Part shown: in pieces, positions 35,372 to 44,364 of the stretch
How positions within the stretch are numbered: position 1 is the first letter of the stretch
Layout: every line of letters starts with the position of its first letter
Source: CAYYJR01 sp964472305
GTDB lineage: Bacteria; Armatimonadota; Hebobacteria; CAIYQO01
DNA length: 64,000 bases
Assembly (NCBI GenBank): GCA_964472305.1
Contig: CAYYJR010000002.1
Span: 228,977 to 292,976, forward strand
Direction: 5' to 3'
The notes under the pieces: generated by a model
The model's database searches: none
What the model was told of the DNA's origin: nothing
Seen by the model: only the letters and a program-made list of their open reading frames with translations
Made by a program: the position numbers and the translations under genes

Positions 35372-35399
35372 AGTATACCCCGTGAACGCCGTTGTGCAA
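35372..35399 (-). promoter_or_regulatory. Predicted promoter of hemW
   Basis: On the minus strand TTGCAC (35399-35394) and TATACT (35377-35372) are 16 bases apart. Transcription would start about 12 bases before the GTG, leaving just enough leader for the GGAGG site, and this supports the GTG start. Confidence 0.55.
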
Positions 35400-35426
35400 C
35401 CGAGGGACGGCGGGCCTGCCGTCGGT

Positions 35427-36935
35427 TCAGGAGCGCGTTTCAAGCATGGGCGGATCACTCTCATAATTCGCCCAGCGCACCTGGTTGCGGCCGGACGCTT
35501 TCGCCAGGTAGAGAGCGCGGTCGGCGGCATCGATCATTTCCTCGGCGGTAGTGATCTCATTGCTCAGACAGGAAACACCGGCGCTCACCGTCAGCGTGAA
35601 GGCGGCGCCGTTTTCCTGCTCGAAGGGTGTCGCGGCGATGCGGTGCAGGATGCGGTCGGCCAGCGCGGTCGCTTCCGTCAAGCCCAGGTCCGGAACAATC
35701 AGCGCGAACTCCTCGCCGCCGTAACGGCACAGCAAGTCGCTGCCGCGAATGCATTGCTGCACCGACTGGGCGAATTGGCGTAGCGCCTGGTCGCCGACCA
35801 GATGGCCATACTGATCGTTCACCCATTTGAAATGATCCAGGTCGAAAAACACCAGCCCGAGCGTGCCATTGGTAACATGAGCGTGATTGATCTCATTCGC
35901 CAGGTGCATATTGAACATGCGGCGGTTGGCCAGACCGGTCAATTCGTCAACCAGCGACATCTCCTGCGTTTGTTTGAACAGCTTGGCGTTTTCGATTGCC
36001 ACGGCCATGACGCGCCCCACCGAGGCGAGAAATTTCTCATCGTCATCGGTAAATGCCCGTCCGCTGCGGCGTCCCAGTACCAGCGCCCCGAACAGGCGCG
36101 AGCGCGAACGCAACGGGATGGCGATGATGCTTTTTGCCGTGACATCGATCGCGGGCGGGCGCAATCCCAGCGTGTGCGCGACATCGCTGATCGACTCGGC
36201 GTGCTGGCTGTGCACGACGCGCCCTAACAGTCCCTCTTTCATGCTGACCGGAGGCACTTGCGCCACCTCGACGGTATGCGGATATGCCGCCTGCAACATG
36301 AAGACGCTGTTTTCCTGATCGATCCAATAGATCTGCACTTCATCGACATGCATCAACGACGCAATATTCGTCATCGCCGTCATCTGCACCTGGGCGACAT
36401 CCAGCGAACTGTTGACAGCGGTTGCGATGGTATTCAGAATCGCCAACTCCTCGTTCATGCGCTGGAGAAATTCCTGCCCTTCGCTCATTTCTTCGAGCAA
36501 TGCTTCGTAACGTTCCGCGGAGGCTTTGGCGTTTTCCAGCTTGGCTTCGATTTCCGAATACAACATCTGGCGGCTCTGGCGCATCGATGCGCCTTGAAAA
36601 CCGATTAACGCACCAAAGAACATATAGCACAGGCTCAATGAGATCCACAACTCGGTACTGATCGGCGGGGAAATCAACGAGGTGTGTTCACCGAAATAGG
36701 GAGCGGTGAGTACGGTGGCGACGATCCCGCCCAGTAAACCCGCGCCCCAGCCGCCATACGAGGCCAACAGGGTGATGGGGAGCATCAACAGCAGGCAGAC
36801 AATGAGCGAATCGAGTCTGATGGAGAAGATGATGATGGTGATGACGCAGACGGCAAGGAACGTCATGCCGGTGGTGTCAACCCTCCGGTGAATGAGCATT
36901 CTCCAACGATGCCATTGGCGCAAGATATCTGTCAT
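35427..36935 (-). CDS. Membrane-bound GAF-GGDEF diguanylate cyclase
   Basis: The 502-residue protein makes cyclic di-GMP. Residues of about 22-115 hold four membrane segments in a DUF4118-like arrangement. A coiled coil follows (about 120-170). A GAF domain lies at about 165-320 (ATAVNSSLDVAQVQMTAMT, GLLGRVVHSQHAESISD). The GGDEF domain is at about 335-490 and has the active site as CRYGGEEFALI. RGSD five residues before it is the RxxD product-inhibition site, so the enzyme is likely active and feedback-inhibited. LVDELTGLANRRMF is the usual domain start. It is upstream of hemW on the same strand, 72 bases away, and may respond to a small molecule through GAF. Confidence 0.95.
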   Translation of the reverse strand: MTDILRQWHRWRMLIHRRVDTTGMTFLAVCVITIIIFSIRLDSLIVCLLLMLPITLLASYGGWGAGLLGGIVATVLTAPYFGEHTSLISPPISTELWISLSLCYMFFGALIGFQGASMRQSRQMLYSEIEAKLENAKASAERYEALLEEMSEGQEFLQRMNEELAILNTIATAVNSSLDVAQVQMTAMTNIASLMHVDEVQIYWIDQENSVFMLQAAYPHTVEVAQVPPVSMKEGLLGRVVHSQHAESISDVAHTLGLRPPAIDVTAKSIIAIPLRSRSRLFGALVLGRRSGRAFTDDDEKFLASVGRVMAVAIENAKLFKQTQEMSLVDELTGLANRRMFNMHLANEINHAHVTNGTLGLVFFDLDHFKWVNDQYGHLVGDQALRQFAQSVQQCIRGSDLLCRYGGEEFALIVPDLGLTEATALADRILHRIAATPFEQENGAAFTLTVSAGVSCLSNEITTAEEMIDAADRALYLAKASGRNQVRWANYESDPPMLETRS

Positions 36936-37117
36936 GCTCGCGACCTGCCGATACGTATATGGACACCAAGGGCAACATCTTGTTCTGTGATTTTACAGCA
37001 TAACACACTTTTCGTGATTCGGCTATTCGTCACCACGGGCAACGAGCGAAACATTGGCCCCTGACCGGCTTGGGCCATGGGGGTGCACCGGGGCAACGCC
37101 GCGAGCGGCATCGTTTG

Positions 37118-37951
37118 TTACCGAAGGACGCTCGGTGCCCGCGCGACATGGCGCAGTGGCCGACCCAGCAGGCGCGCGCCAATGCGGCGCAGTTCCGCGG
37201 GGTTGCCGCTGGTGAAGAAACGATCCTCGCCGGGTGTCTCGCGTGTGGTCAACACGTCACGCGCTTCCAGCACCCGCCTGGTCTGTTGCGCCACCGCCAA
37301 TCCGGTATCGATCACGGTAACGCCGGGTCCGCTCAGGCGCTCGATGGCCGCGCGCAGGAAGGGATAATGCGTGCAGCCCAGCACCACGGTATCCACCCCG
37401 CAGGCTAGCAGCGGATCCAGATATTCGTGGATGACCGCTTCCACCACCGGGCCATCCACCTGTCCGGCTTCCACCAGCGGAACAAATTGGGGGCAGGCCA
37501 TTGAATACACATTCAGGCCTTCGCCGTACTGATCGAGCAGCGAATGATAGCGCTCGCCTCGCAGCGTGCCGGGCGTGGCCAGCACGCCTACCCGCCCACT
37601 GCGTGTCGCGGCCGCCGCCGGCTTCATCGCCGGCTCCACGCCGACCACCGGCACGCGGACGTGCGCACGCAATTCCGTCAAGGCCGCCGCGCACGCGGTG
37701 TTGCACGCCAGCACCAGCAGTTTGGCACCGCGCGACAGTAAAAAATCGGCGATGGTGAATACGCGCTCACGCACGACAACCGTCGATTTGGTGCCATACG
37801 GGCAGTACCCGGAATCGGCAAAGAAATCCAGGTGCTCGTGGGGCAGCAGGCGACGAATCTCCCGCAGGATGGATAGACCACCCAGCCCGGAATCGAACAC
37901 GCCGATAGGCGCTTGTCGGAAATCGCCATCTGACGATGGGTGTTCGCTCAC
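37118..37951 (-). CDS. murI: Glutamate racemase
   Basis: The 277-residue protein is full length for MurI, which makes D-glutamate for peptidoglycan. IGVFDSGLGGLSILREI is the N-terminal signature. LVLACNTACAAAL and VLGCTHYPFLRAAI carry the two catalytic Cys residues. DSGYCPYGTKS replaces the usual DxARxPYG, a small deviation that does not touch the Cys pair. GTRSGRVGVLATPGTL-like text and IDTGLAVAQQTRRVL complete the family pattern. The start is GTG 37951, with AAGGA about nine bases upstream. It stands alone between the diguanylate cyclase and a gene-free gap. Confidence 0.96.
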   Translation of the reverse strand: MSEHPSSDGDFRQAPIGVFDSGLGGLSILREIRRLLPHEHLDFFADSGYCPYGTKSTVVVRERVFTIADFLLSRGAKLLVLACNTACAAALTELRAHVRVPVVGVEPAMKPAAAATRSGRVGVLATPGTLRGERYHSLLDQYGEGLNVYSMACPQFVPLVEAGQVDGPVVEAVIHEYLDPLLACGVDTVVLGCTHYPFLRAAIERLSGPGVTVIDTGLAVAQQTRRVLEARDVLTTRETPGEDRFFTSGNPAELRRIGARLLGRPLRHVARAPSVLR

Positions 37952-38325
37952 GCACGCATCCTTCTGATCTCAGCGTATCCCACGGGACTTGTCGGCGAAA
38001 CGTCTGCCGGTTTTCGACCCGCCTACGCTGCCGTGGTTGGTGCTCTTGTTCCCTGACCGCGTCTCGTATTCCTGCCAATACGGCGCATCGTTATCTCCCC
38101 GCTTTGCTGCCGTCCGGAATACAGTCTTCGGTTGTCTGAACGGCCTGATCGCCGCACCAACTATGCTGGATCAATAGGCGTGTGCGCGGATGCAAGGTCA
38201 AGCACGATGCCGCGTGATCGGTAACCGGTGCCGAGGTTATGGCAGTCTTCAGGTTTGGCGAATTCCGCTGCCCCGCACCCATCCACCGGCAGGGGAACGG
38301 GCCGTGGAAGGCGAAGCATCCCAAC
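37952..38325. other. 374-base divergent gap between murI and the ABC transporter
   Basis: No gene, hairpin terminator or clear promoter pair was found. The transporter frame is open back to 38239, but the extra residues do not resemble the family. I see nothing further to annotate. Confidence 0.4.
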
Positions 38326-40131
38326 ATGGCGGACACGCGTGGGAAGTTGAAACCGGAGCAGGACCAGGGATTGCGCAACCTCTGGCGTTTCATGGCCTAC
38401 TCGCGCCCTTACCGGTTCTGGATCGTGGTGGGCAGCATCACCGGGTTGATCCGTATGATCCTGCCGTTGTATATGCCATTGATGTCGAAGTGGATTGCGA
38501 GCCTGGCGACACAGTCGCTGTCTTATCCCGGCTTGCTGCATGCGCTGTGGCTGCTCGTTCGTCCCTTCCTGGCGCTGCTGGCACTGCACGGTATCGCCAC
38601 CATCGGGCGCATTTACTGGTCGCAAGTGGCCGCGGTGAACGCCATCCGCGACATCCGCTTCCACCTCTTCGATCACCTGCAACGCCTGTCGCTGGCCTTT
38701 CATACCCGTCGTCCGACCGGCGAGATCATGTCGCGACTGATGAACGACGTGGGCACCGCGCAATATATCTTTGACCTGGTGACCATCCAGACACCGCAGA
38801 TGGCGCTCATTGCCATCGTGGCCTGTGTGCTCATGTTCATGCATGACCCGCTGTGGGCGCTGGTGTCATTGAGTACGCTGCCCATCTACTGGGTAAGCAC
38901 CCGGCTGGTGCGCCGGCCGATGCGCCAGCTCAGCCGTGAGATGCTGGAGAGCACTTCACGCATCTCCGGGCAGGTATACGAGCGCATGGCGATGGTGCGC
39001 GAAGTGCAGGCCTTCACCGCCGAAACGCACGAGAAGCGGCGCGTGCGGCGTGAGGTGGAGACGCTGAAAAACTTCGCCTTACGCCAGCAACTGTACAGCG
39101 CCTTCCTCACCGCTTCGTCAGAGATCACGCGCAACCTGGGCATGATTATCATGCTCGGGTATGGCGCGTACCGTGTGCTGCATCATCCGGAAAAGATCGG
39201 CGACCTGTTCCTGTTTGCCGGGTATCTGTCCCTGTTGCTCAATCCATTGGAGTTCTTCAGCAACCTGTTCGTGCAGTTGCACACCACCGCCGCCTCCGCC
39301 GACCGCGTGCTGGAGTTCTTCGATACCGAACCGACCATCCGCGACGCGCCCGGCGCAAAACGCCTGCTGCCCAAACGTCCGCCCACGGTCCGTTTCGAGC
39401 AGGTCCACTTTGCGTATCCCACCGATAGCCCAGTGGTGGTGCTCGACGACATCACCTTCGAAGCCCGCCCCGGCTGGCGCGTGGTGCTGGTTGGCGAAAG
39501 CGGTTCGGGTAAATCCACGTTGATGAATCTGCTGCCGCGCTTCTACGACGTGCAAGGCGGAGGCATCTTTATCGACGGGCAGGACCTGCGCGCGGTGACC
39601 CTGCGCTCGTTGCGCCGCGCCATCGGCATCGTGCCGCAGGAAGCCGTGCTCTTCACCGGCACCATCTGGGAGAATATTCTGTATGGGCGCCGCGACGCGC
39701 CGGAGGCGGAGGTGCGCGCGGCCGCGCAGGCAGCCAACGCGGAGCAGTTCATCCTCGAATTACCCAACGGCTACGATACCATTGTCGGCGAGCGCGGCAT
39801 CGGGTTGTCCGGCGGACAGATTCAACGCATCGCCATTGCACGCGCCTTCCTGAAAAATCCCGCCATCCTCATTCTCGACGAGGCGACTTCCAACCTGGAC
39901 GCGGTGAGCGAAACACTGGTACTGCAAGCTCTCGATCGGCTGGCGGTGGGACGCACCACCTTTATCATCGCCCATCGCCTCTCCGTTGCCCGCCAGGCCG
40001 ATCTGCTCGTCGTCCTCCGCGACGGCCACATCGCCGAGTGCGGCACCCACGACGAACTACTCGCTGCCCGCGGCGTCTACCATGAATTATGGGAGCGACA
40101 GATGGAGGGACGGGTGACGAGTGGTGAGTGA
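38326..40131 (+). CDS. ABC exporter, fused permease and ATPase (MsbA/lipid A or multidrug type)
   Basis: The 601-residue half-transporter has six membrane segments in residues of about 30-310 and an ATPase in 340-595. GESGSGKSTLMNL is Walker A, IGIVPQEAVLFTGT the Q-loop, GIGLSGGQIQRIAIARAFLK the signature, ILILDEATSNLD Walker B with D-loop, and IAHRLSVAR the H-loop. RPTGEIMSRLMNDV and REVQAFTAETHEKRR are permease motifs of the type IV exporter family, which works as a dimer. It might export a lipid-linked or envelope compound, given nearby cell-wall genes, but multidrug export is equally possible. ATG 38326 starts the family-like sequence and has only a weak ribosome site. Confidence 0.94.
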   Translation: MADTRGKLKPEQDQGLRNLWRFMAYSRPYRFWIVVGSITGLIRMILPLYMPLMSKWIASLATQSLSYPGLLHALWLLVRPFLALLALHGIATIGRIYWSQVAAVNAIRDIRFHLFDHLQRLSLAFHTRRPTGEIMSRLMNDVGTAQYIFDLVTIQTPQMALIAIVACVLMFMHDPLWALVSLSTLPIYWVSTRLVRRPMRQLSREMLESTSRISGQVYERMAMVREVQAFTAETHEKRRVRREVETLKNFALRQQLYSAFLTASSEITRNLGMIIMLGYGAYRVLHHPEKIGDLFLFAGYLSLLLNPLEFFSNLFVQLHTTAASADRVLEFFDTEPTIRDAPGAKRLLPKRPPTVRFEQVHFAYPTDSPVVVLDDITFEARPGWRVVLVGESGSGKSTLMNLLPRFYDVQGGGIFIDGQDLRAVTLRSLRRAIGIVPQEAVLFTGTIWENILYGRRDAPEAEVRAAAQAANAEQFILELPNGYDTIVGERGIGLSGGQIQRIAIARAFLKNPAILILDEATSNLDAVSETLVLQALDRLAVGRTTFIIAHRLSVARQADLLVVLRDGHIAECGTHDELLAARGVYHELWERQMEGRVTSGE

Positions 40132-40237
40132 TGCGGCGACCAGATGCCCGTGCCCACGGCAACACCTGGGGACGTGGGAATGCATTGCATCCGGCCGGTG
40201 ATCGTCATCATCCCGCACGGCCGCGTATCATATGTCG

Positions 40238-41107
40238 TTACCTCACCTTCACCCGGTAGGCGCTGGGTGTGCAGCCGTAGTGTTGCACGAACAACCGATG
40301 CAGGTGGCTGTCGTCGGTAAAGCCCCAATGGCGGGCGATGGCTTTCACCGGGTGCGTGGTGCGGGCCAGTTCGTCGGCGGCACCGCGAATACGGTGGCGC
40401 AACGCGAATTTGGCGAACGACAGGCCCATTAACGCCTGAAACTGCCGCGCGAACTGGTCGGGGCTCATCGTGCACTCCTCGGCGGCGTCATCGTTGGTGA
40501 TCAACACGCGCGAGTTGAACACCAACTCCAGTGCGGGTGAGATGCGCTCGTATTGCTCGGGTGCCGGCGTGACTGCGGGCGGAACAGGCGGTTCCGCTTC
40601 CAGCAGGGTCAGCAACAATTCGGTCAGCAATAGTCGCAGCCGCAACGCCGGTAACTCACCCGCCGTCGCTTGCTCCATGCGCTCCGCCAGCGCCAGGATT
40701 CTTTCCCGCCGTCCCGGCGGCACCGTCGGACGCCGCTCCAGCGGACGGGTAAAGGGCGCCATCCATGCCACCCCCGGCGCTTCCGGAAAGAATTGCCCGG
40801 CGACCAGCGGCGGCCACAGCACCAGCACCATCACGCGGCACGGCGCGTGCAAAACGCGGTAGCCGTGCGGTTCCCACATGCCGCAACACCACACCTCGCC
40901 CGGGCCATAATCGCGTTGCGCACCGGGATAATAACGGCGCATGCGCCCGTCCAATACGATGCCCAGTTCAAGCTCGTAGTGCATATCGAACAGCGGCGCC
41001 TCATCTCCCGCGTGCTCATGCACAAGGTACGCCAACGGTACCCGCTCGGAGAGCGTGAAGCTCGGTCGTTGAAACACCGTCACCGATTGTCGTTCGTCCA
41101 GTGCCAT
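40238..41107 (-). CDS. AraC-family transcriptional regulator
   Basis: The 289-residue protein has an N-terminal cupin-like sensor (PLFDMHYELELGIVLDGRMR, YGPGEVWCCGMWEPHGYRVL) and a C-terminal double helix-turn-helix. QFQALMGLSFAKFALRHRI and VKAIARHWGFTDDSHLHRLF are the two AraC helices, followed by the family end YGCTPSAYRVKV. The sensor usually binds a sugar. It is divergent from the GH4/MttB/AKR cluster, so it probably controls that operon and perhaps itself. The ribosome site AGGAT is almost adjacent to the ATG, and the intergenic region holds inverted repeats. Confidence 0.93.
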   Translation of the reverse strand: MALDERQSVTVFQRPSFTLSERVPLAYLVHEHAGDEAPLFDMHYELELGIVLDGRMRRYYPGAQRDYGPGEVWCCGMWEPHGYRVLHAPCRVMVLVLWPPLVAGQFFPEAPGVAWMAPFTRPLERRPTVPPGRRERILALAERMEQATAGELPALRLRLLLTELLLTLLEAEPPVPPAVTPAPEQYERISPALELVFNSRVLITNDDAAEECTMSPDQFARQFQALMGLSFAKFALRHRIRGAADELARTTHPVKAIARHWGFTDDSHLHRLFVQHYGCTPSAYRVKVR

Positions 41108-41127
41108 ATCCTGCGATCCGCGAAAAT

Positions 41128-41170
41128 ATACAAGGAGATGCGGCAGATATACAGCACTATCCCCTTGTAT
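41128..41170. promoter_or_regulatory. Inverted ATACAAGG repeats in the araC-GH4 intergenic region
   Basis: ATACAAGG at 41128-41135 and CCTTGTAT at 41163-41170 are exact inverted copies separated by 27 bases, about three and a third helical turns centre to centre. They lie just upstream of the AraC gene. TTACC at 41182-41186 and GGTAA at 41194-41198... the latter pair spans 41182-41198 with a seven-base spacer. These are good candidate operator half-sites for the adjacent regulator. Confidence 0.4.
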
Positions 41171-41252
41171 TGTCCTTCACTTTACCGGAGAATGGTAAGG
41201 GCGTCAATCGGCGTGCACCCTTGCCGTACTTCCTAAAAAATACAACGTACGT

Positions 41253-41272
41253 CGCGTGGCATCTGCCACGCG
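41253..41272 (+). promoter_or_regulatory. 20-bp inverted repeat in the GH4 leader
   Basis: CGCGTGGCA and TGCCACGCG flank a TC centre, giving nine-base arms, seven bases before the GGAGG site of the GH4 gene. It could be an operator or an mRNA hairpin that affects translation. Confidence 0.45.
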
Positions 41273-41288
41273 AAACCGGAGGTTCCGT

Positions 41289-42617
41289 ATGCACGAACAC
41301 CTCGTCCTCATCGGCGCGGGGAGTGCCATGTTCACCCAGGGGCTGATCGCGGATATCATCCGCCGCGGACAACCGTGCGACGTGTCGCTGGTCGATATCG
41401 ATCCGACGGCGCTGGAAGTGGCCGCGCGGCTGGTTGAAAAGATGATTGCCATGACGGGCGCTCCCGTTACCATGCGCGCCGCCACTGACCGCCGCGACGT
41501 GCTGGCCGGCGCCACCGCCGTGATCTGTACGATCGGCGTGGGCGGTCGGCGGGCGTGGGAGCAGGATTTCCTCATCCCGCGCAAGCATGGTATATTCCAA
41601 CCGGTGGGCGACAGCGTGATGCCCGGCGGCACCAGCCGCGCGCTGCGGATGATTCCAGCCATGGTAGACATTGCGCGCGACGTGCTGGAACTGGCGCCGG
41701 ACGCGCTCTTTTTCAATTACGGCAACCCGATGGGTCCCGTCTGCCGCGGCATCCGCAAGGCGACCGGCGCCAACGTGGTCGGTCTCTGCCATGGCGTGTT
41801 CGACGTGGGCAAATTCCTCGCCCGCGAGCTGGGTGTCGATCCGTCGCGCCTGCGCTATACCGCGGCGGGCATGAACCACCTCACCTGGTTCACCGAGGTG
41901 CGCGTAGACGGCCGAGATGCCATGCCGCGACTGCGCGAAATCGCGGTGGAGAAGCTCAGTCGGCTGGGCCAGGTGGACCCGTGTGAGATGCTACCCTTCT
42001 CCTGGCAACTGCTGCAGCGCTTCGGCGCCTTTCCGTCGGCGTTGGATCGGCATGTATCAGAATTCTTCCCCACGTTCTTCCGCGAAGGCAACTATTACGG
42101 CAAGACGCTGGGCGTCGATGCCTTCAGCATTGAAGACACGATCGCATGCGGCGATCAGATCTTTGCCGAAATGCAGTCGCGGGCACTGTCGTCCGATCCG
42201 CTGCCGGCGGATTATTTTGAGCACTGCGGCGGCGAGCACGAGCAGGTGATCGAGATTATCAACAGCATCCGCACCGACGCCGGGCACGTGTTTTCCGCCA
42301 ACCTGCCCAACCGCGGCCAGATCCCCAACTTCCCGCCTGACGCTATCGTGGAGAGTCCGTGCGTTGCCGACGCCGGCGGCGTGCGCCCCATCATGCTGCC
42401 GCCGTTGTCCGCCGGCATCGCCGGCACGCTGACGGGCCGCCTGTCATGGGTGGAGACCACGGTGGAAGCCGCGCTGGAAGGCAGCCGCGATAAATTTATC
42501 CAGGCACTGGTGCTCGACGGTTCGGTCGATTCGCTGGACACAGCCATGGCGCTGGCTGATGATTTGCTCGCCGCGCAGGCGCCGTACCTGCCGCAATTCG
42601 CCACAACGGCTGTCTGA
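41289..42617 (+). CDS. Glycoside hydrolase family 4, alpha-galactosidase/alpha-glucosidase-like
   Basis: The 442-residue protein has the GH4 Rossmann start LIGAGSAMFTQGLI, NYGNPMGP at about 143-150, Cys167-His168 in GLCHGVFD and His197 in GMNHLTWF. The Cys-His pair and the GMNH context match GH4 members acting on unphosphorylated alpha-galactosides or alpha-uronides, in contrast to the Cys-Ser form in the GH4 at position 5. These enzymes use NAD and Mn in the cytoplasm. GGAGG lies eight bases before ATG 41289. It is the first gene of a run of four, divergent from an AraC regulator, with an MttB-family gene 71 bases downstream. Confidence 0.93.
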   Translation: MHEHLVLIGAGSAMFTQGLIADIIRRGQPCDVSLVDIDPTALEVAARLVEKMIAMTGAPVTMRAATDRRDVLAGATAVICTIGVGGRRAWEQDFLIPRKHGIFQPVGDSVMPGGTSRALRMIPAMVDIARDVLELAPDALFFNYGNPMGPVCRGIRKATGANVVGLCHGVFDVGKFLARELGVDPSRLRYTAAGMNHLTWFTEVRVDGRDAMPRLREIAVEKLSRLGQVDPCEMLPFSWQLLQRFGAFPSALDRHVSEFFPTFFREGNYYGKTLGVDAFSIEDTIACGDQIFAEMQSRALSSDPLPADYFEHCGGEHEQVIEIINSIRTDAGHVFSANLPNRGQIPNFPPDAIVESPCVADAGGVRPIMLPPLSAGIAGTLTGRLSWVETTVEAALEGSRDKFIQALVLDGSVDSLDTAMALADDLLAAQAPYLPQFATTAV

Positions 42618-42688
42618 TCGCGCTTACAGCCGGGAAAGGCGACTCTGCCGTGAAGAATGGTGACCCACAAGGGGACCGGGGAGTACAG

Positions 42689-44116
42689 ATGTATACACGC
42701 GTCCTGACCGATGAACAAATCGAGAAAATTCACCAAACCTCGCTCGCGATTCTCGAGCGGGTGGGAGTGCACGTGCCTCACGCGGAGATGCTCGGGCGCT
42801 TTGCCGACGCCGGGGCGTCGGTGGATCACGCGGCACAGCGCGTGCGCATTCCCGCCGAGATGGTGATGCGGCTGGTGGCGGGCACGGGGAAGCACTTCAC
42901 GCTGTATGGCCGCGATCTAACGAAGACGGCGGCGTTCGGACACGGCACGCGCAACTTCAACAGCATCGCCGGCGAAGCGAGTTGGGTGGACGTGCCCGGC
43001 GGCGACCGGCGCTATGCCACGCTGTCCGACGCGGCGCTGGCGGCGCGGCTGGGCGATGCGCTGGACGGCATCACGCTGGTGGGCGCGATGTCCGACCCGC
43101 ACGAACTGCCGGTGGCGTATCGCTGTGTCGAGGTGATGGCAACGCTGCTGGCGCAGACGACCAAGCCCATCCACTTCTGGTATCACGACCGCTCGTCGGC
43201 GCGCTTCCTGAATGAACTGATGATCGCCGTGCGCGGCAGCGAGACGGCGGCGACGCGGTATCCGCTCTGCTATCCGTTCCTGGAACCGATCAGCCCGTTG
43301 CGCTTCCCCTTCCATGGCATCGACCTGCTCTTCGAGACGGCGCGGCTCAACCTGCCGGTGCCGATCGGTCCGATGGCGCAGATGGGCCTCTCCGCGCCGA
43401 TGAGCGTGGCGGGCACGCTGGCGCAGGAGAACGCCGAAATTCTCGCCGGCGTCTGCATCACCCAACTGGTGCGCGCGGGCCTGCCCGTCTGCTACGGCGG
43501 CATCTGTCATGCCTTCGACATGGGCACCACGCAGATGATCTTCTCCGGGCCGGAGCAGGCCATCTTCGGGGTGGCGATGACGCAACTGGGAAAATTCTAC
43601 GGCTTGCCCGTCTATATCAACGTCGGGCTGACCGACGCCAAGCGTCCCGACGCGCAGGCGGGGCTGGAAGCGGGCGTCACCCTGATGCTGGGCGCCGCCG
43701 CCGGGGCGGACATTTTCGGCCACCTGGGCATCAGCGGCGTCGATCAGGCTTCCTCGCTGGATATGCTGGTGATGCACAATGAAGTCATCAACTACGTGGA
43801 GAGCGTGTTGCGCCCGCTCGATGTCAGCGATGACGCGCTGGCATTGGACGAGGTTGCCGCGGTCGGGCCAGAGGGCAGTTACATCGACCGCGACTACACC
43901 GCCGAGCACTTCCGCGACGAACTGTGGATGCCGCGCTTGCTCGACCGCCGGTATTATCAGGCATGGCAGGACGACGGCGCGGAGAGCATGGAAATCCGCT
44001 GCATCCGCGAGAAGGAGCGCCTGCTGCAGAGCCACACGCCCGAGCCGCTCCCCGCCGAACTGCGCCGCGCCATCGACGAAGTCGTCGCCGCGGCGAAACG
44101 CGAGTTGACGGCATAA
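42689..44116 (+). CDS. MttB-family (trimethylamine methyltransferase-like) protein, copy 1
   Basis: The 475-residue protein is close to MttB length. LTDEQIEKIHQTSLAILERV is the family's N-terminal helix. FNSIAGEASWVD, TLLAQTTKPIHFWYHD, GPMAQMGLSAPMSVAGTLAQ and GISGVDQASSLDMLVMHNE are conserved blocks. No in-frame TAG is present, so it lacks pyrrolysine and belongs with the non-Pyl group, known members of which demethylate glycine betaine, carnitine or proline betaine for corrinoid proteins. No corrinoid protein gene is adjacent. GGGGAG lies six bases before ATG 42689. It is in a sugar cluster with GH4 and an aldo/keto reductase, so a methylated or choline-like substrate tied to a glycan is conceivable. 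Confidence 0.9.
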   Translation: MYTRVLTDEQIEKIHQTSLAILERVGVHVPHAEMLGRFADAGASVDHAAQRVRIPAEMVMRLVAGTGKHFTLYGRDLTKTAAFGHGTRNFNSIAGEASWVDVPGGDRRYATLSDAALAARLGDALDGITLVGAMSDPHELPVAYRCVEVMATLLAQTTKPIHFWYHDRSSARFLNELMIAVRGSETAATRYPLCYPFLEPISPLRFPFHGIDLLFETARLNLPVPIGPMAQMGLSAPMSVAGTLAQENAEILAGVCITQLVRAGLPVCYGGICHAFDMGTTQMIFSGPEQAIFGVAMTQLGKFYGLPVYINVGLTDAKRPDAQAGLEAGVTLMLGAAAGADIFGHLGISGVDQASSLDMLVMHNEVINYVESVLRPLDVSDDALALDEVAAVGPEGSYIDRDYTAEHFRDELWMPRLLDRRYYQAWQDDGAESMEIRCIREKERLLQSHTPEPLPAELRRAIDEVVAAAKRELTA

Positions 44117-44132
44117 CACCCGCGCGAAGGCT

Positions 44133-44171
44133 GGAAGCAGCACCCTCCATGGAGCGTGCTCCCGTGCTTCC
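44133..44171 (+). repeat. Nested inverted repeats after the first MttB-family gene
   Basis: GGAAGCA at 44133-44139 pairs with TGCTTCC at 44165-44171. Within it GCAC and GTGC flank CTCCATGGAG, a further palindrome. It follows the stop codon by 16 bases and lacks a T-run. It may reduce read-through or protect the upstream mRNA. The 248 bases before the reductase hold no gene. Confidence 0.4.
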
Positions 44172-44364
44172 GCACCCGTGCGCTAATACGCCATCTCGCA
44201 AACCGGTATCGTTCCCGTGCGAAAAGGCGATTTTTCTTCTTCGACTCCCCATCTCCGGCAGGATGCCGGCGCTCCCGGGAGAAACGTAATTCGTAGGCGC
44301 AAGTGAAATGATGCCGCCGGCAGTCTACGGAATACGCCGAGTGCTTTGGGATAAGGAGCAACGC

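Noticed and set aside
42917..44143. 408-codon minus-strand frame opposite the first MttB-family gene
   Set aside because: Antisense shadow; the plus strand has conserved MttB blocks and a ribosome site.
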